The notes below the pieces were generated by a model that saw nothing but the letters and a program-made list of their open reading frames with translations, was not told where the DNA came from and ran no database searches. A stretch of DNA of 64,000 bases. It comes from Cupriavidus necator. GTDB taxonomy: Bacteria > Pseudomonadota > Gammaproteobacteria > Burkholderiales > Burkholderiaceae. The stretch's first letter is position 1. Each line of letters opens with the position of its first letter. This document shows positions 1-7,664 of the stretch, piece by piece. Both the position numbers and the translations under genes were made by a program. The stretch covers positions 310,001 through 374,000 of the forward strand of contig NZ_SROX01000001.1 in NCBI RefSeq assembly GCF_013141915.1, written 5' to 3'.

Positions 1-490
1 TCACCATCCGCATCCAGCGTCCGAGCACGCGCAGTGCATTGACGGCATTGAAGGATTGCGAGCCGCCGCAAACTTGCATGACGGCCAGCGTGCGCCCCTG
101 GGTGGGACGGATACCGCCCATTTCCAGCGGCAGCCAGTCGATCTGGTTCTTGAAGACCGCCGTCAGCGTGCCGTGACGCTCGGGGCTGCACCACACCTGG
201 CCTTCCGACCACTCCGAAAGCTTGCGCAGTTCGGCCACCTTGGGATGATCGGCGGGGACGCTGTCGCAAACCGGCAGGCCATGCGGGTCAAACACGCGAG
301 TCTCTGCACCGAAGTGCTGCAGGATCCGTTCGGCTTCCTCGACCAGCAGGCGGCTGTACGATGTCTCGCGCAGGGATCCATAGAGCAACAGGATGCGTGG
401 CGGGTGGGTACTGGGACGCGCCGATTCCAGTTTGCGGAGATCCGGGGTGTCGAGCACCTCCGGGACGATGTTGGGCATATCCTTGGTCAT
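1..490 (-). CDS. arsH: ArsH-type NADPH-dependent FMN reductase, truncated by the window edge
   Basis: The minus-strand frame from the ATG at 490 stays open to position 1, giving about 163 codons of the N-terminal and central part of ArsH. Visible landmarks are the flavodoxin-like phosphate loop [16 protein letters not shown] (about residues 30-45), a [11 protein letters not shown] stretch, KNQIDWLPL and the VCGGSQSFN loop, all typical of ArsH. ArsH proteins are NADPH:FMN oxidoreductases, and some oxidise trivalent organoarsenicals. It is the last visible gene of the ars operon, 33 bp behind acr3. The C-terminus lies outside the window, so completeness cannot be judged. Confidence 0.9.
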   Translation of the reverse strand, partial: MTKDMPNIVPEVLDTPDLRKLESARPSTHPPRILLLYGSLRETSYSRLLVEEAERILQHFGAETRVFDPHGLPVCDSVPADHPKVAELRKLSEWSEGQVWCSPERHGTLTAVFKNQIDWLPLEMGGIRPTQGRTLAVMQVCGGSQSFNAVNALRVLGRWMRMV

Positions 491-523
491 GGCAGTAGCG
501 GTAGATCGTTGCGGGCAGCCCTT

Positions 524-1609
524 TTACCTTACCTGGTGGGCCCTGGCCTCGTACCATGACTGCGAGCGGTTGACGATGCTGACCACCAGCAGCATGACCG
601 GCACTTCGATCAAGACCCCTACCACTGTCGCCAGCGCCGCGCCCGACTGGAAGCCGAACAGGCTGATGGCGGTGGCGACCGCGAGTTCGAAGAAATTGCT
701 GGCGCCGATCAGGCTGGACGGGCCCGCCACGCAATGGGCCACGCCAAGTTTCCGGTTCAGCAGGTAGGCCAGCCCCGAGTTGAAGAAGACCTGGATCAGG
801 ATCGGTACCGCGAGCAGCGCGATCACCAGCGGCTGGTCGATGATGGCCTTGCCCTGGAATGCGAACAGCAGAATCAGGGTAAGGAGCAGCGCCGTGATGG
901 AGTACGGCCCCAATCGTTGCACGACCCGCTGGAAGCGGGCAACGCCCTGGCCCAGCAGCATCTTGCGCAGCAGTTGCGAGAGGATGACCGGCACGACGAT
1001 GTACAGGGCCACCGACGTGAGCAGGGTATCCCACGGCACGGTGATCGACGACAGGCCCAGCAGCAGCGCCACCACCGGCGCGAAGGCGACCACCATGATG
1101 GCGTCGTTCAGTGCCACCTGGGATAGCGTGAAGTACGGATCGCCCTTGCAGAGCTGGCTCCAGACAAAGACCATGGCAGTGCATGGCGCCGCGGCCAGGA
1201 GGATGAGGCCGGCCACATAGCTGTCAAGCTGGTCGGCGGGCAGCAGCGGCGCGAACAGGTGGCGCACAAAGAGCCAGCCGAGCAGCGCCATGGAGAACGG
1301 CTTGACCGCCCAGTTGATGAACAGCGTCACGCCGATGCCCCGCCAGTGCGATTTCACCTGGCCCAGTGCGCCGAAATCAATCTTGACCAGCATGGGGATG
1401 ATCATCACCCAGATCAGGATGCCCACTGGCAGATTGACCTGCGCGTATTCCATCCGTCCGATCGCCTGGAAAACGCCTGGCCACACCTGCCCCAGCCCGA
1501 TACCGGCGACAATGCACAGCGCGACCCAAATGGTCAGATATCGCTCGAAAAAGCCGATGGCAGGCTTGGTTGCGGGCTGGCTGGCGGCGGCTACGTTGTG
1601 GCTCGGCAT
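524..1609 (-). CDS. acr3: ACR3-family arsenite efflux permease
   Basis: A 361-residue polytopic protein that exports arsenite across the inner membrane. About ten hydrophobic segments are visible. The conserved cysteine of the fourth membrane segment (AAAPCTAMVFVW, C143), which ACR3 proteins need for transport, is present, as is a conserved glutamate in the ninth segment (ASNFFELAVA). The sequence belongs to the ACR3/BASS superfamily, not the ArsB family, although such genes are often labelled arsB. The gene starts 2 bp after the arsC stop, so the two are almost certainly co-translated. Confidence 0.95.
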   Translation of the reverse strand: MPSHNVAAASQPATKPAIGFFERYLTIWVALCIVAGIGLGQVWPGVFQAIGRMEYAQVNLPVGILIWVMIIPMLVKIDFGALGQVKSHWRGIGVTLFINWAVKPFSMALLGWLFVRHLFAPLLPADQLDSYVAGLILLAAAPCTAMVFVWSQLCKGDPYFTLSQVALNDAIMVVAFAPVVALLLGLSSITVPWDTLLTSVALYIVVPVILSQLLRKMLLGQGVARFQRVVQRLGPYSITALLLTLILLFAFQGKAIIDQPLVIALLAVPILIQVFFNSGLAYLLNRKLGVAHCVAGPSSLIGASNFFELAVATAISLFGFQSGAALATVVGVLIEVPVMLLVVSIVNRSQSWYEARAHQVR

Positions 1610-1611
1610 GA

Positions 1612-2106
1612 TCAGATCCTCGCCAGGCGCTGCAGCGCCTCCTGCAACTCGGCGTTGCCCATGTCCTCGATCGGCAGCAGCAGCAGTTGCAGCATGCGGT
1701 ACGCGATCGCCTGCCGGGTCAGCTCGAATGCCTGACGCTTCTTTTCATCGCCGCCTTCCGTGTTGGACGGGTCCGGGTAGCCCCAGTGCACCTTCACCGG
1801 GCTACCCGGCCAGTACGGGCATGCTTCTTCGGCCGCGCTGTCGCACACCGTGATCACGACGCGCATGGGCGGCGCATTTTCGCCGACGAATTCATCCCAG
1901 CTCTTGCTGCGGAAGTTACCGACCTCGACACCGGCATTCTCGAGGGCCTCGATAGCGAACGGGTTGATACGTCCACTGGGGGAGCTTCCGGCGCTGTAGG
2001 CACGCACGTCCCGGCCGACCTGCCTGGCGAGGTGGTTGAGCATGCCCTCGCCGAGAACGCTACGGGCGGAATTGTGGGTACAGAGGATCAGTACGTTGGT
2101 AGTCAT
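1612..2106 (-). CDS. arsC: Arsenate reductase ArsC, LMW-phosphatase type (copy 1)
   Basis: A 164-residue arsenate reductase that reduces As(V) to As(III) for export by the adjacent ACR3. It has the low-molecular-weight phosphatase P-loop CTHNSARS with nucleophile C9, a DEF segment near residues 71-73, and a second cysteine pair C88 and C96 (VCDSAAEEAC) placed like the resolving cysteines of thioredoxin-coupled ArsC. It is followed within 2 bp by acr3 and preceded at 36 bp by a second arsC. The two ArsC proteins differ clearly in sequence, so this is an old duplication or separate acquisition, not a recent tandem copy. Confidence 0.94.
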   Translation of the reverse strand: MTTNVLILCTHNSARSVLGEGMLNHLARQVGRDVRAYSAGSSPSGRINPFAIEALENAGVEVGNFRSKSWDEFVGENAPPMRVVITVCDSAAEEACPYWPGSPVKVHWGYPDPSNTEGGDEKKRQAFELTRQAIAYRMLQLLLLPIEDMGNAELQEALQRLARI

Positions 2107-2142
2107 GTGCGTGGCAACAACAGGCTCTGGATGTGGGGCGTT

Positions 2143-2637
2143 TTAGCGGGTGCCAATGTCCTGGATGGCCTTCTGCAGCGCGATGGCGTCTAGCTTGGGC
2201 AGCGGCAGGGACAGGAACAGTTCGATACGGCGCTTGAGCGAAATGACGGCGTCGTTGATGGCCTGCTGCTTCTGGGCTTCGGTGCCCTCGCAGGCGGCAG
2301 GGTCGGGCACGCCCCAATGCGCCGTCATGGGTTGGCCGGGCCAGACCGGGCAGGTTTCTCCCGCGGCCTTGTCGCAGACTGTGAAGATGAAATCGAGCGC
2401 CGGTGCGTCATCCCGGGAAAACTCGTCCCAGCTCTTGCTGCGAAACCCGTCAGTCTTCAGGCCGTGGCGTGCCAGCGCGGCCAATGCGAGGGGATTGACG
2501 ACCCCGGCAGGGTGGCTGCCAGCCGAGTAGGCGCGGAAGCGTCCCTGGCCCAGATGGTTCATCAGGCCTTCCGACAGAATCGAGCGGGCCGAGTTGCCGG
2601 TGCAGATGAAGAGTACGTGGTAGGTCCTTTCGCTCAT
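2143..2637 (-). CDS. arsC: Arsenate reductase ArsC, LMW-phosphatase type (copy 2)
   Basis: The second 164-residue ArsC of the operon. P-loop CTGNSARS with C12 as nucleophile, FRSKSWDEF shared with copy 1, and C88/C96 (VCDKAAGETC) as the likely disulfide relay. It lies 9 bp downstream of arsI. Having two non-identical ArsC proteins could reflect different expression or reductant preference; nothing in the sequence decides this. Confidence 0.94.
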   Translation of the reverse strand: MSERTYHVLFICTGNSARSILSEGLMNHLGQGRFRAYSAGSHPAGVVNPLALAALARHGLKTDGFRSKSWDEFSRDDAPALDFIFTVCDKAAGETCPVWPGQPMTAHWGVPDPAACEGTEAQKQQAINDAVISLKRRIELFLSLPLPKLDAIALQKAIQDIGTR

Positions 2638-2646
2638 GGCGCGCTC

Positions 2647-3129
2647 TCAGCAGCAAGACGGCGTGGATTTGACCGCAACGCCGACCGGCTTGCCCTTCGG
2701 CGCCCGGGGCGCGCAACAGGCCGATGGCTGGCCTTCTGCTTCGATCCTTCGGGATTCTCCGTACACGGGCACGTCGCCCAGGGTGTGGAAGTGCTCCCAC
2801 GCAATGCCCTGCGGGTCGGTCAGCCAGTACTTGTCGCTACGCGCATAGCAGCAGGTGGTTTCGCCCTCATCCTGCAGCGCCATGTCAGCGGCTTCGGCGC
2901 GCTGCTTCAGCTCGGCCAGTTCTGCGGCGTCGTCCGTCTGAAAGCCCAGGTGATCGACGCCGGGTTCCGCGCCACGTGCCGAGATGGCGAAGTTCACGCG
3001 TGGATCCTCCAGCATCCACTTCGCGTAGTCGTCTTTGACCAACGACGGTTCGGCGGCGAAGAGCGCTGAGTAGTAACGGATGCTGGCAGACAGGTCGGCA
3101 ACGCTGACGTGAACGTGGAAGCGCTTCAT
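2647..3129 (-). CDS. arsI: ArsI/CadI-family VOC metalloenzyme, probable C-As lyase
   Basis: A 160-residue vicinal-oxygen-chelate protein. The metal ligands of ArsI enzymes are recognisable as H5, H60 and E112 (AWEHFH), together with the vicinal cysteine pair C93-C94 (TTCCYARSDKYW) that binds trivalent organoarsenicals in characterised C-As lyases. These enzymes use Fe(II) and O2 to demethylate methylarsenite. The C-terminus adds two more Cys-Cys pairs (SACC and the terminal SCC). The start was placed at the ATG at 3129, where it forms an ATGA overlap with the arsR stop; a longer upstream reading would cover arsR coding sequence. CadI-like metal resistance is the alternative. Confidence 0.88.
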   Translation of the reverse strand: MKRFHVHVSVADLSASIRYYSALFAAEPSLVKDDYAKWMLEDPRVNFAISARGAEPGVDHLGFQTDDAAELAELKQRAEAADMALQDEGETTCCYARSDKYWLTDPQGIAWEHFHTLGDVPVYGESRRIEAEGQPSACCAPRAPKGKPVGVAVKSTPSCC

Positions 3130-3461
3130 GATTTGGGCTCCAGGGCGACGGAACAGGTGGAGACAGGGGAGCACGGATTACCGCCGCAGCAGTTGTCCGT
3201 GAGGTAACCGAGCAAGGCGTTCATGGTCTCGAAACGGGCCATGTAGATGATCGAGCGACCGTCCTGGCGGCTGGACAGCAAGCCCGCGCGGTTCAGCTCC
3301 TTCAGATGGAACGATAACGATGACGCCGGCATTTCCAACAGTTCGGCAATCCGGCCGGCCGGCATTCCGGCCGGACCGGCCTGCACCAGCATCCGGAAGA
3401 CGGAGAGGCGTATCGCATGGGCAAGCGCGGCAAGCGCTTCAAGGGCGTGGTTAGTTTCCAT
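3126..3461 (-). CDS. arsR: ArsR-family arsenical-responsive repressor
   Basis: A 111-residue winged-helix repressor, first gene of the ars operon. The HTH covers about residues 36-62 (RIAELLEMPASSLSFHLKELNRAG) and the wing about 63-75. The inducer site looks like the C-terminal type described for Acidithiobacillus ArsR: C91-C92, C97 and C103 in DNCCGGNPCSPVSTC, not the CxCxxC of the E. coli repressor helix. The stop overlaps the arsI start by 4 bp. The ATG lies inside the right arm of a perfect palindrome and about one base from the predicted transcription start, with no Shine-Dalgarno sequence, so translation may be leaderless. Confidence 0.93.
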   Translation of the reverse strand: METNHALEALAALAHAIRLSVFRMLVQAGPAGMPAGRIAELLEMPASSLSFHLKELNRAGLLSSRQDGRSIIYMARFETMNALLGYLTDNCCGGNPCSPVSTCSVALEPKS

Positions 3462-3488
3462 GTTTCGAAGATATTCGAAACATGGAAA
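3455..3488. promoter_or_regulatory. Perfect 15-bp inverted repeat: probable ArsR operator
   Basis: The arms tttccatgtttcgaa (3455-3469) and ttcgaaacatggaaa (3474-3488) are exact reverse complements separated by gata. The element covers the arsR start codon and the predicted -10, as expected for an autoregulatory ArsR operator. Confidence 0.85.
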
Positions 3489-3496
3489 TCTGTAAA
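3468..3496 (-). promoter_or_regulatory. Predicted sigma70 promoter of the ars operon
   Basis: On the minus strand TTTACA (3496-3491) and TATCTT (3473-3468) are 17 bp apart. Seven bases after the -10 comes the A of the arsR ATG (3461), which would make the arsR message leaderless. Both hexamers lie in or next to the palindrome, so repressor binding would exclude RNA polymerase. This is a prediction from spacing and consensus only. Confidence 0.6.
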
Positions 3497-3608
3497 GCGA
3501 AGTTTCTGTGACGATTGGCGTACCAGGCGCTGGGGATGCCTCTCGACGCCGTCCGGGTCACCGCTCGGTACCGTGCCGCTTCGTGCTCCGGGCTGGGGCG
3601 CGATAGCA

Positions 3609-3722
3609 TCACCAGGACTGTTCGAACCAGTCCGCCGCGAGTGTCGCGACTTCCTCCAGGGCCTTGCGGTCATCAAATCCGCATCCGCTCGCGTGCACGA
3701 ACGACAGTTGCCGAGGAGAGTG
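3609..3722 (-). pseudogene. Possible 3' remnant of an alpha/beta (dienelactone-like) hydrolase
   Basis: In the 383-bp gap between arsR and the alcohol dehydrogenase gene, the minus strand encodes about 37 residues ending in LEEVATLAADWFEQSW before a TGA at 3609. This resembles the C-terminal helix (LEQVA.LA..WF) of dienelactone-type hydrolases, with a cysteine where the family histidine would be. Upstream codons show no further similarity and no start, so it is read as a decayed tail. The rest of the gap (3500-3608 and 3723-3844) shows nothing recognisable. Confidence 0.3.
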
Positions 3723-3844
3723 CAAGGCGCGAAGGCGTGAGGGTGAAGCCGAGCGCTTTCCGGGTTGCCGCTTGCGCACATCAGCAAGGTGGCGTGTCCA
3801 GCCTGTGGGACTGGTATCGGCTCATCCCAATGCCTGGCGGCGAT

Positions 3845-4858
3845 CTATGGAAGGATTCTCAGGACGGCAGCACCGGTAAGGCGGCCTTCGCGCAGGTCGG
3901 CCAGTGCCTCGTTGGCTTGCTCCAGCGGATAGACGGTGGTGTGCGTCACCAGTGTGGTCCGCGTGGCAATATCCATCAGCGTGCGGCCGTCCTCGCGCGT
4001 GAGGTTGGCGACCGAGCAAAGGCGCCTTTCTTCCCAGAGCAACCGGTAAGGCATGCTTGGCACGTCGCTCATGTGAATCCCGCCGCAGACCACGACGCCG
4101 CCCTTGTCTACGGCGCGCAGCGCTTTGGGAATCAGTGCCCCGACCGGGGCAAAGATCAGCGCCGCGTCCAGCGGAAGGGGGGACTCCAACTCGCTCGAAC
4201 CGGCCCAGCAAGCACCGGTCTGATAGGCGAGTTGCTGGGCGCCAGCATCGCCTGTGCGGGTGAAGGCGTAGATCTCGCGCCCTTGCGCCACTGCGATCTG
4301 CGTCACCAGGTGCGCGGCGGCACCGAACCCGTATATGCCGATGCGGCGTGCATGAATGGCCGCGCCCGCCATCCGCAACGTGCGGTAGCCGATCAGACCG
4401 GCGCAGAGCAGTGGCGCGGCGTGCTCGTCATCGTAGCCGGACGGGATCCGGAAACAGAAGGCGCCGTCGGCAACGGCAAACTCGGCGTAGCCGCCATCGC
4501 GGGTATAGCCCGTGAACAGCGGCGCCCCGCAAAGATTCTCGCGATGCTTCAGGCAGTAGCGGCAAGCGCCGCAGGCATGTCCAAGCCATGGCACGCCTAC
4601 GCGGTCACCGGGCCTGAGGTCGGTGACGTCCGTGCCGCACGCGTCCACCCGGCCGACAATCTCATGACCCGGTATGAGTGCCGGCTTGGGTCGGCGCAGG
4701 TCACCGTCGACGATATGCAAGTCGGCCCGACATACGCCGCAGGCCGCTACGGCAATGCGGACTTCGCCGGGGCCGGGGTCTGGAACGGGTACCTCACGAA
4801 GGCGCAGCGGCAAGCCTGCGCCCTCGAAGACCATCGCTCGCATGGTTGGGTGCGGCAT
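3845..4858 (-). CDS. Zinc-dependent alcohol dehydrogenase, MDR family
   Basis: A 337-residue medium-chain dehydrogenase oxidising alcohols or reducing aldehydes with NAD(P). It has the catalytic zinc region CGVCRADLH and GHE (residues about 38-66), the structural zinc loop CGACRYCLKHRENLC, and a nucleotide-binding turn GIYGFGAAAH. Length is typical. The gene follows uspA by 21 bp and probably shares its promoter with the FNR-type box, which would fit a role in fermentative or low-oxygen alcohol/aldehyde turnover. The substrate cannot be read from sequence. Confidence 0.9.
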   Translation of the reverse strand: MPHPTMRAMVFEGAGLPLRLREVPVPDPGPGEVRIAVAACGVCRADLHIVDGDLRRPKPALIPGHEIVGRVDACGTDVTDLRPGDRVGVPWLGHACGACRYCLKHRENLCGAPLFTGYTRDGGYAEFAVADGAFCFRIPSGYDDEHAAPLLCAGLIGYRTLRMAGAAIHARRIGIYGFGAAAHLVTQIAVAQGREIYAFTRTGDAGAQQLAYQTGACWAGSSELESPLPLDAALIFAPVGALIPKALRAVDKGGVVVCGGIHMSDVPSMPYRLLWEERRLCSVANLTREDGRTLMDIATRTTLVTHTTVYPLEQANEALADLREGRLTGAAVLRILP

Positions 4859-4879
4859 GGCGTGTTGTGCCGGGCCGGG

Positions 4880-5335
4880 CTAGCCTTCGATCTCGCTACG
4901 GACCAGCAGTACGGGCTTGTTCGTTTTGGCGAGCACGCCTTCCGACACGCTGCCCATCAGCAGGCGCCGTACTCCGCGGCGGCCGTGCGTGCCAAGCACG
5001 ATCAGGTCCGCGTTCCAGGCATCGGCGTCAGCAACAATGGTTGACGAGATCTTGCCCGGTCCCACCGGCTTTTCGTCCAGTTGCACCAGATTCCGCACGC
5101 CTGCCTCGCTGAGCCTGACAGAAGCCGCATCCAGCGCCTTGCGGCCATGCATGATAAGACTGTCCACCAGTTCCTTCGGGTTGAAGTAACTCGCCTCGAA
5201 GAAGACATCGCTGTCGTCCACCACGAACAAGGCCTTGACCTCGGCGCCGGTTGCCTTGGCGATGATGATGGCCTGGCTCAGGGCGAGGTCCGACGAACGG
5301 CTGCCATCGACGGCGAGCAGGATGCGCTGGTACAT
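4880..5335 (-). CDS. Universal stress protein, UspA family
   Basis: A 151-residue single-domain Usp. It begins MYQRILLAVDGS and carries the ATP-binding signature GTHGRRGVRRLLMGSVSE near the C-terminus (G-x2-G-x9-G-S). The start at 5335 was chosen because the family always begins at this hydrophobic strand; upstream codons are not Usp-like. It is the first gene of a two-gene unit with the alcohol dehydrogenase and sits behind a near-perfect FNR/Anr box, so regulation by oxygen is likely. Confidence 0.92.
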   Translation of the reverse strand: MYQRILLAVDGSRSSDLALSQAIIIAKATGAEVKALFVVDDSDVFFEASYFNPKELVDSLIMHGRKALDAASVRLSEAGVRNLVQLDEKPVGPGKISSTIVADADAWNADLIVLGTHGRRGVRRLLMGSVSEGVLAKTNKPVLLVRSEIEG

Positions 5336-5386
5336 GATGAGTCTCCTGGCGAAAGGGTGGAATCCACGTGGCGATGCGCTGCCTTC

Positions 5387-5427
5387 AGCGTAGATGCCCG
5401 CGTGGGTACGCGTTTGACGTGCATCAA
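5387..5427 (-). promoter_or_regulatory. FNR/Anr-type box and -10 upstream of usp-adh
   Basis: TTGAC-GTGC-ATCAA (5414-5427) differs from the FNR/Anr consensus TTGAT-N4-ATCAA at one position. A weak -10 (TACGCT, 5392-5387) sits at the distance expected for a class II activator site centred near -41.5. The rest of the 181-bp gap up to 5516 shows no gene. Confidence 0.6.
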
Positions 5428-5516
5428 TCCGACGCCGCGGCGCAGCCGCCGCCTTGATTCCAGCCAGGGAGCGGGGTGATGGCAACCAGACTCTGGTCCT
5501 GCTTTCGAAGGAAGGG

Positions 5517-5891
5517 TCACGACCCCGGTGCGTGACAGACCACCTCGATATTGTGCCCGTCAGGACCAATGACGAACGCCGCATAGTAGTTCGCGTGGTA
5601 GTGCGGCCGCAGACCCGGTCCACCATGGTCCCTGGCGCCCGCTGACAGCGCTGCGCGATAGAACGCGTCTACCTGCTGCCGGGTCTCGGCGGTAAACGCC
5701 AGGTGCAGATGCGCAGGCTTTTCCCTGGTCTCGAACAGGCACAACGATGCCTTGCCCTGCGCGCTCAGCTCGACACCGTAGGCCGGCGGTCCCTCCGACA
5801 CGATGGCTACGCCGAGCGGTTCCAGCGCCTTGAGGAAGAACGCCTTGCTCGCTGCATAGTCGCTGACGCCGAATTTGACGTGGTCAAACAT
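5517..5891 (-). CDS. VOC-family protein (glyoxalase/dioxygenase-like)
   Basis: A 124-residue single VOC domain. It starts MFDHVKFGVSDYAASKAFF and has the paired beta-alpha-beta-beta-beta modules, with H residues at the expected metal positions (DHVKFGV, HLHLAF) and a C-terminal GPDGHNIEVVCH ending in place of the usual DPxGNxxE. The start was set at the ATG where the fold begins. It lies downstream of the isochorismatase-like gene in the same direction with a 62-bp gap. The substrate is unknown. Confidence 0.82.
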   Translation of the reverse strand: MFDHVKFGVSDYAASKAFFLKALEPLGVAIVSEGPPAYGVELSAQGKASLCLFETREKPAHLHLAFTAETRQQVDAFYRAALSAGARDHGGPGLRPHYHANYYAAFVIGPDGHNIEVVCHAPGS

Positions 5892-5953
5892 GGGTTCTCC
5901 CGAAGCACGGATATGCCTGCATTGTCCCTCGGCTGTCGAAAGCCCGGCCACGG

Positions 5954-6523
5954 TCAGGCGAGTAGTGACAAGGCATCGGCGAGCGACAGCACCGTCGTGC
6001 GGGACTCGAACGCCGTTGAAAACAGATGGTCGTGCACAACCTGGTCTGGGTCGTAGCAGCAATCCCTGACCGTGAACAAGCGGAAGTCCGCATCACTCGC
6101 ATACGCCACCGATGACAACACCACGCCGGTCGACGCAATGCCCGCCAGGATCAGCGTATCGATACCCCGCGCCGACAGCCGCAGCTGCAGGTCGGTACCA
6201 AAGAACACACTCGCGCGATGCGCGATGATCAGCGGTTCAGTGTCCCGCCGACCAAGCTCGGGCGAGACCTGGTCGTCGGTGAACAGGCCCAGTTGTTTGA
6301 TGCCTTGCCCGTTCCGGTTCAGCGGGCTCACTTCCGGATAGCCCGGGCTGAAGTGGATCTTGGCGAAATAGACGCCGACGCCCACGGCCCGCGCGGCGTC
6401 ACAGAGCTTGCGGGTATTGGACAGCAAGGTGGGCGCGACCGATGGAAACAAGGCGAGGATGTCGGTCTGGTAGTGCATGACCACCAGGGCGGTTTGCGCG
6501 GGGACGATTGCCGGAATCTGCAT
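5954..6523 (-). CDS. Isochorismatase-fold protein lacking the canonical catalytic triad
   Basis: A 189-residue protein with the overall isochorismatase-like fold: an N-terminal strand ALVVMHYQ, the HRASVFFGTDL loop and the LILAGIASTGVV turn. In active cysteine hydrolases these three places carry Asp, Lys and Cys; here they read His (MHYQ), Ala (IAHR) and Val (STGVV). The fold and length are otherwise normal. It is either a non-hydrolytic member or one using other residues. The start is the ATG at 6523; a TTG two codons upstream is an alternative. Confidence 0.8.
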   Translation of the reverse strand: MQIPAIVPAQTALVVMHYQTDILALFPSVAPTLLSNTRKLCDAARAVGVGVYFAKIHFSPGYPEVSPLNRNGQGIKQLGLFTDDQVSPELGRRDTEPLIIAHRASVFFGTDLQLRLSARGIDTLILAGIASTGVVLSSVAYASDADFRLFTVRDCCYDPDQVVHDHLFSTAFESRTTVLSLADALSLLA

Positions 6524-6586
6524 GATCAAGGATGCATGGTCAGGGATTCGTGATGCCCGTCGGGGCGTCAGTCTGGCTTCAACGCA

Positions 6587-6994
6587 TTACAGCTGCTGGA
6601 TCCGTAGCATATTGCCGGCCGGATCGCGCACGCCGAAATCGCGCACGCCGTAGGGCTGGTCGGTTGGCTCCTGGACGATCTCGGCTTCGCACTGCTGCAG
6701 CCGCTGGAAGACGGCGTCGAGGTCGTTCGCGCCAAGCAGCAGCATGGCGAAGGTGCCCTTGGCCATCATTTCGGCGATAGTGCGCTTTTCTGCGTCGGTG
6801 ACGCCGGGCGTGGCGTTCGGTGGGTACAGGACCAGCGAGGTCCCGGGCTTGCCCTTCGGGCCAACGGTGACCCAACGGTTGCCGCCGAAGGCGACGTCCT
6901 TGCGGACTTCGAAGTCGAGCGCGTCCCGGTAGAACGCGAGCGAGGCGTCCGGATCGGTGTGGGGAAGGAAAGTCGAGTGGATGGTGATGTCCAT
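6587..6994 (-). CDS. VOC-family protein (glyoxalase-like)
   Basis: A 135-residue VOC domain protein beginning MDITIHSTFLPHTDPDASLAF and ending GVRDFGVRDPAGNMLRIQQL, the usual second metal-site module. It lies 73 bp downstream of a small AraC regulator transcribed in the same direction; AraC-VOC pairs of this kind are common, which suggests the regulator controls it. The start at 6994 is where family similarity begins. The substrate cannot be inferred. Confidence 0.85.
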   Translation of the reverse strand: MDITIHSTFLPHTDPDASLAFYRDALDFEVRKDVAFGGNRWVTVGPKGKPGTSLVLYPPNATPGVTDAEKRTIAEMMAKGTFAMLLLGANDLDAVFQRLQQCEAEIVQEPTDQPYGVRDFGVRDPAGNMLRIQQL

Positions 6995-7067
6995 GAGCGG
7001 TCTCCGAAATTGGAAAAGCAGCGGTGGCGGCCGTCGCCGCGCTGGGTCCCGAACCATGGAACGCAGT

Positions 7068-7505
7068 CTAGGCTGAGGCTTTCTCCGGTGCTTCTTGATT
7101 CCTGATCGGTCGCGTCACTTGCTTTGCGATGCAGGAGGGCATGCCCTCGGCGGCGCGCGCATGATCGCGGCGGTAAACGCTTGGCGCGACCCCGACCAGC
7201 TCGGTGAACCGGGTGCTGAAGGTGCCCAGCGATGAACAACCGACCTCGAAGCAGGCCTCGGTGACGCTCAGGTCGCCGCGGCGCAGTAGCGCCATCGCGC
7301 GTTCGATGCGCCGTGTCATCAGGTACGAATAGACCGACTCGCCATAGGCCAGCCGGAACTGCCGGCTGAGGTGGCCCCCCGACATATGGACGCCCCGGGC
7401 GAGCGCCTCGACGTCCAGTGGTTGGGCGTAGTCGCGGTCAATGCGGTCGCGCACGCGGCGCAGGCGGGCCAGGTCACGGAGGATGGTGTCAGGGGCGGCG
7501 GTCAT
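7068..7505 (-). CDS. Small AraC-family transcriptional regulator
   Basis: A 145-residue regulator made of little more than the C-terminal AraC DNA-binding domain: two HTH motifs, LDVEALARGVHMSGGHLSRQFR and VTEACFEVGCSSLGTFSTRFTEL. There is no N-terminal sensing domain, so it either responds to a partner or works by level. The start at 7505 (MTAAPDTI) fits short family members. It is divergent from the TonB receptor gene and upstream of the VOC gene at 6587. Confidence 0.88.
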   Translation of the reverse strand: MTAAPDTILRDLARLRRVRDRIDRDYAQPLDVEALARGVHMSGGHLSRQFRLAYGESVYSYLMTRRIERAMALLRRGDLSVTEACFEVGCSSLGTFSTRFTELVGVAPSVYRRDHARAAEGMPSCIAKQVTRPIRNQEAPEKASA

Positions 7506-7664
7506 CGACGTATCCTGCCATCCCCGCGAGGCCTGTTCAACCTGGCGCCGACCGCCCAGTAAAACAGGGGTGGCGAACTGGCGCGCTGCACCTCGCAGCG
7601 AAGCGATGAATTTGTGCCATCGAAAACATAACCCGTGTAGCCACGTGCTTGCTGACACAATCAA

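Noticed and set aside
1612..2637. Tandem arsC genes as a recent duplication or assembly artefact
   Set aside because: The two proteins differ at many positions and have different spacing to neighbours, so they are distinct genes.
3515..5044. A 509-codon plus-strand frame over the alcohol dehydrogenase
   Set aside because: The minus-strand dehydrogenase has complete zinc and nucleotide motifs; the plus frame has none.
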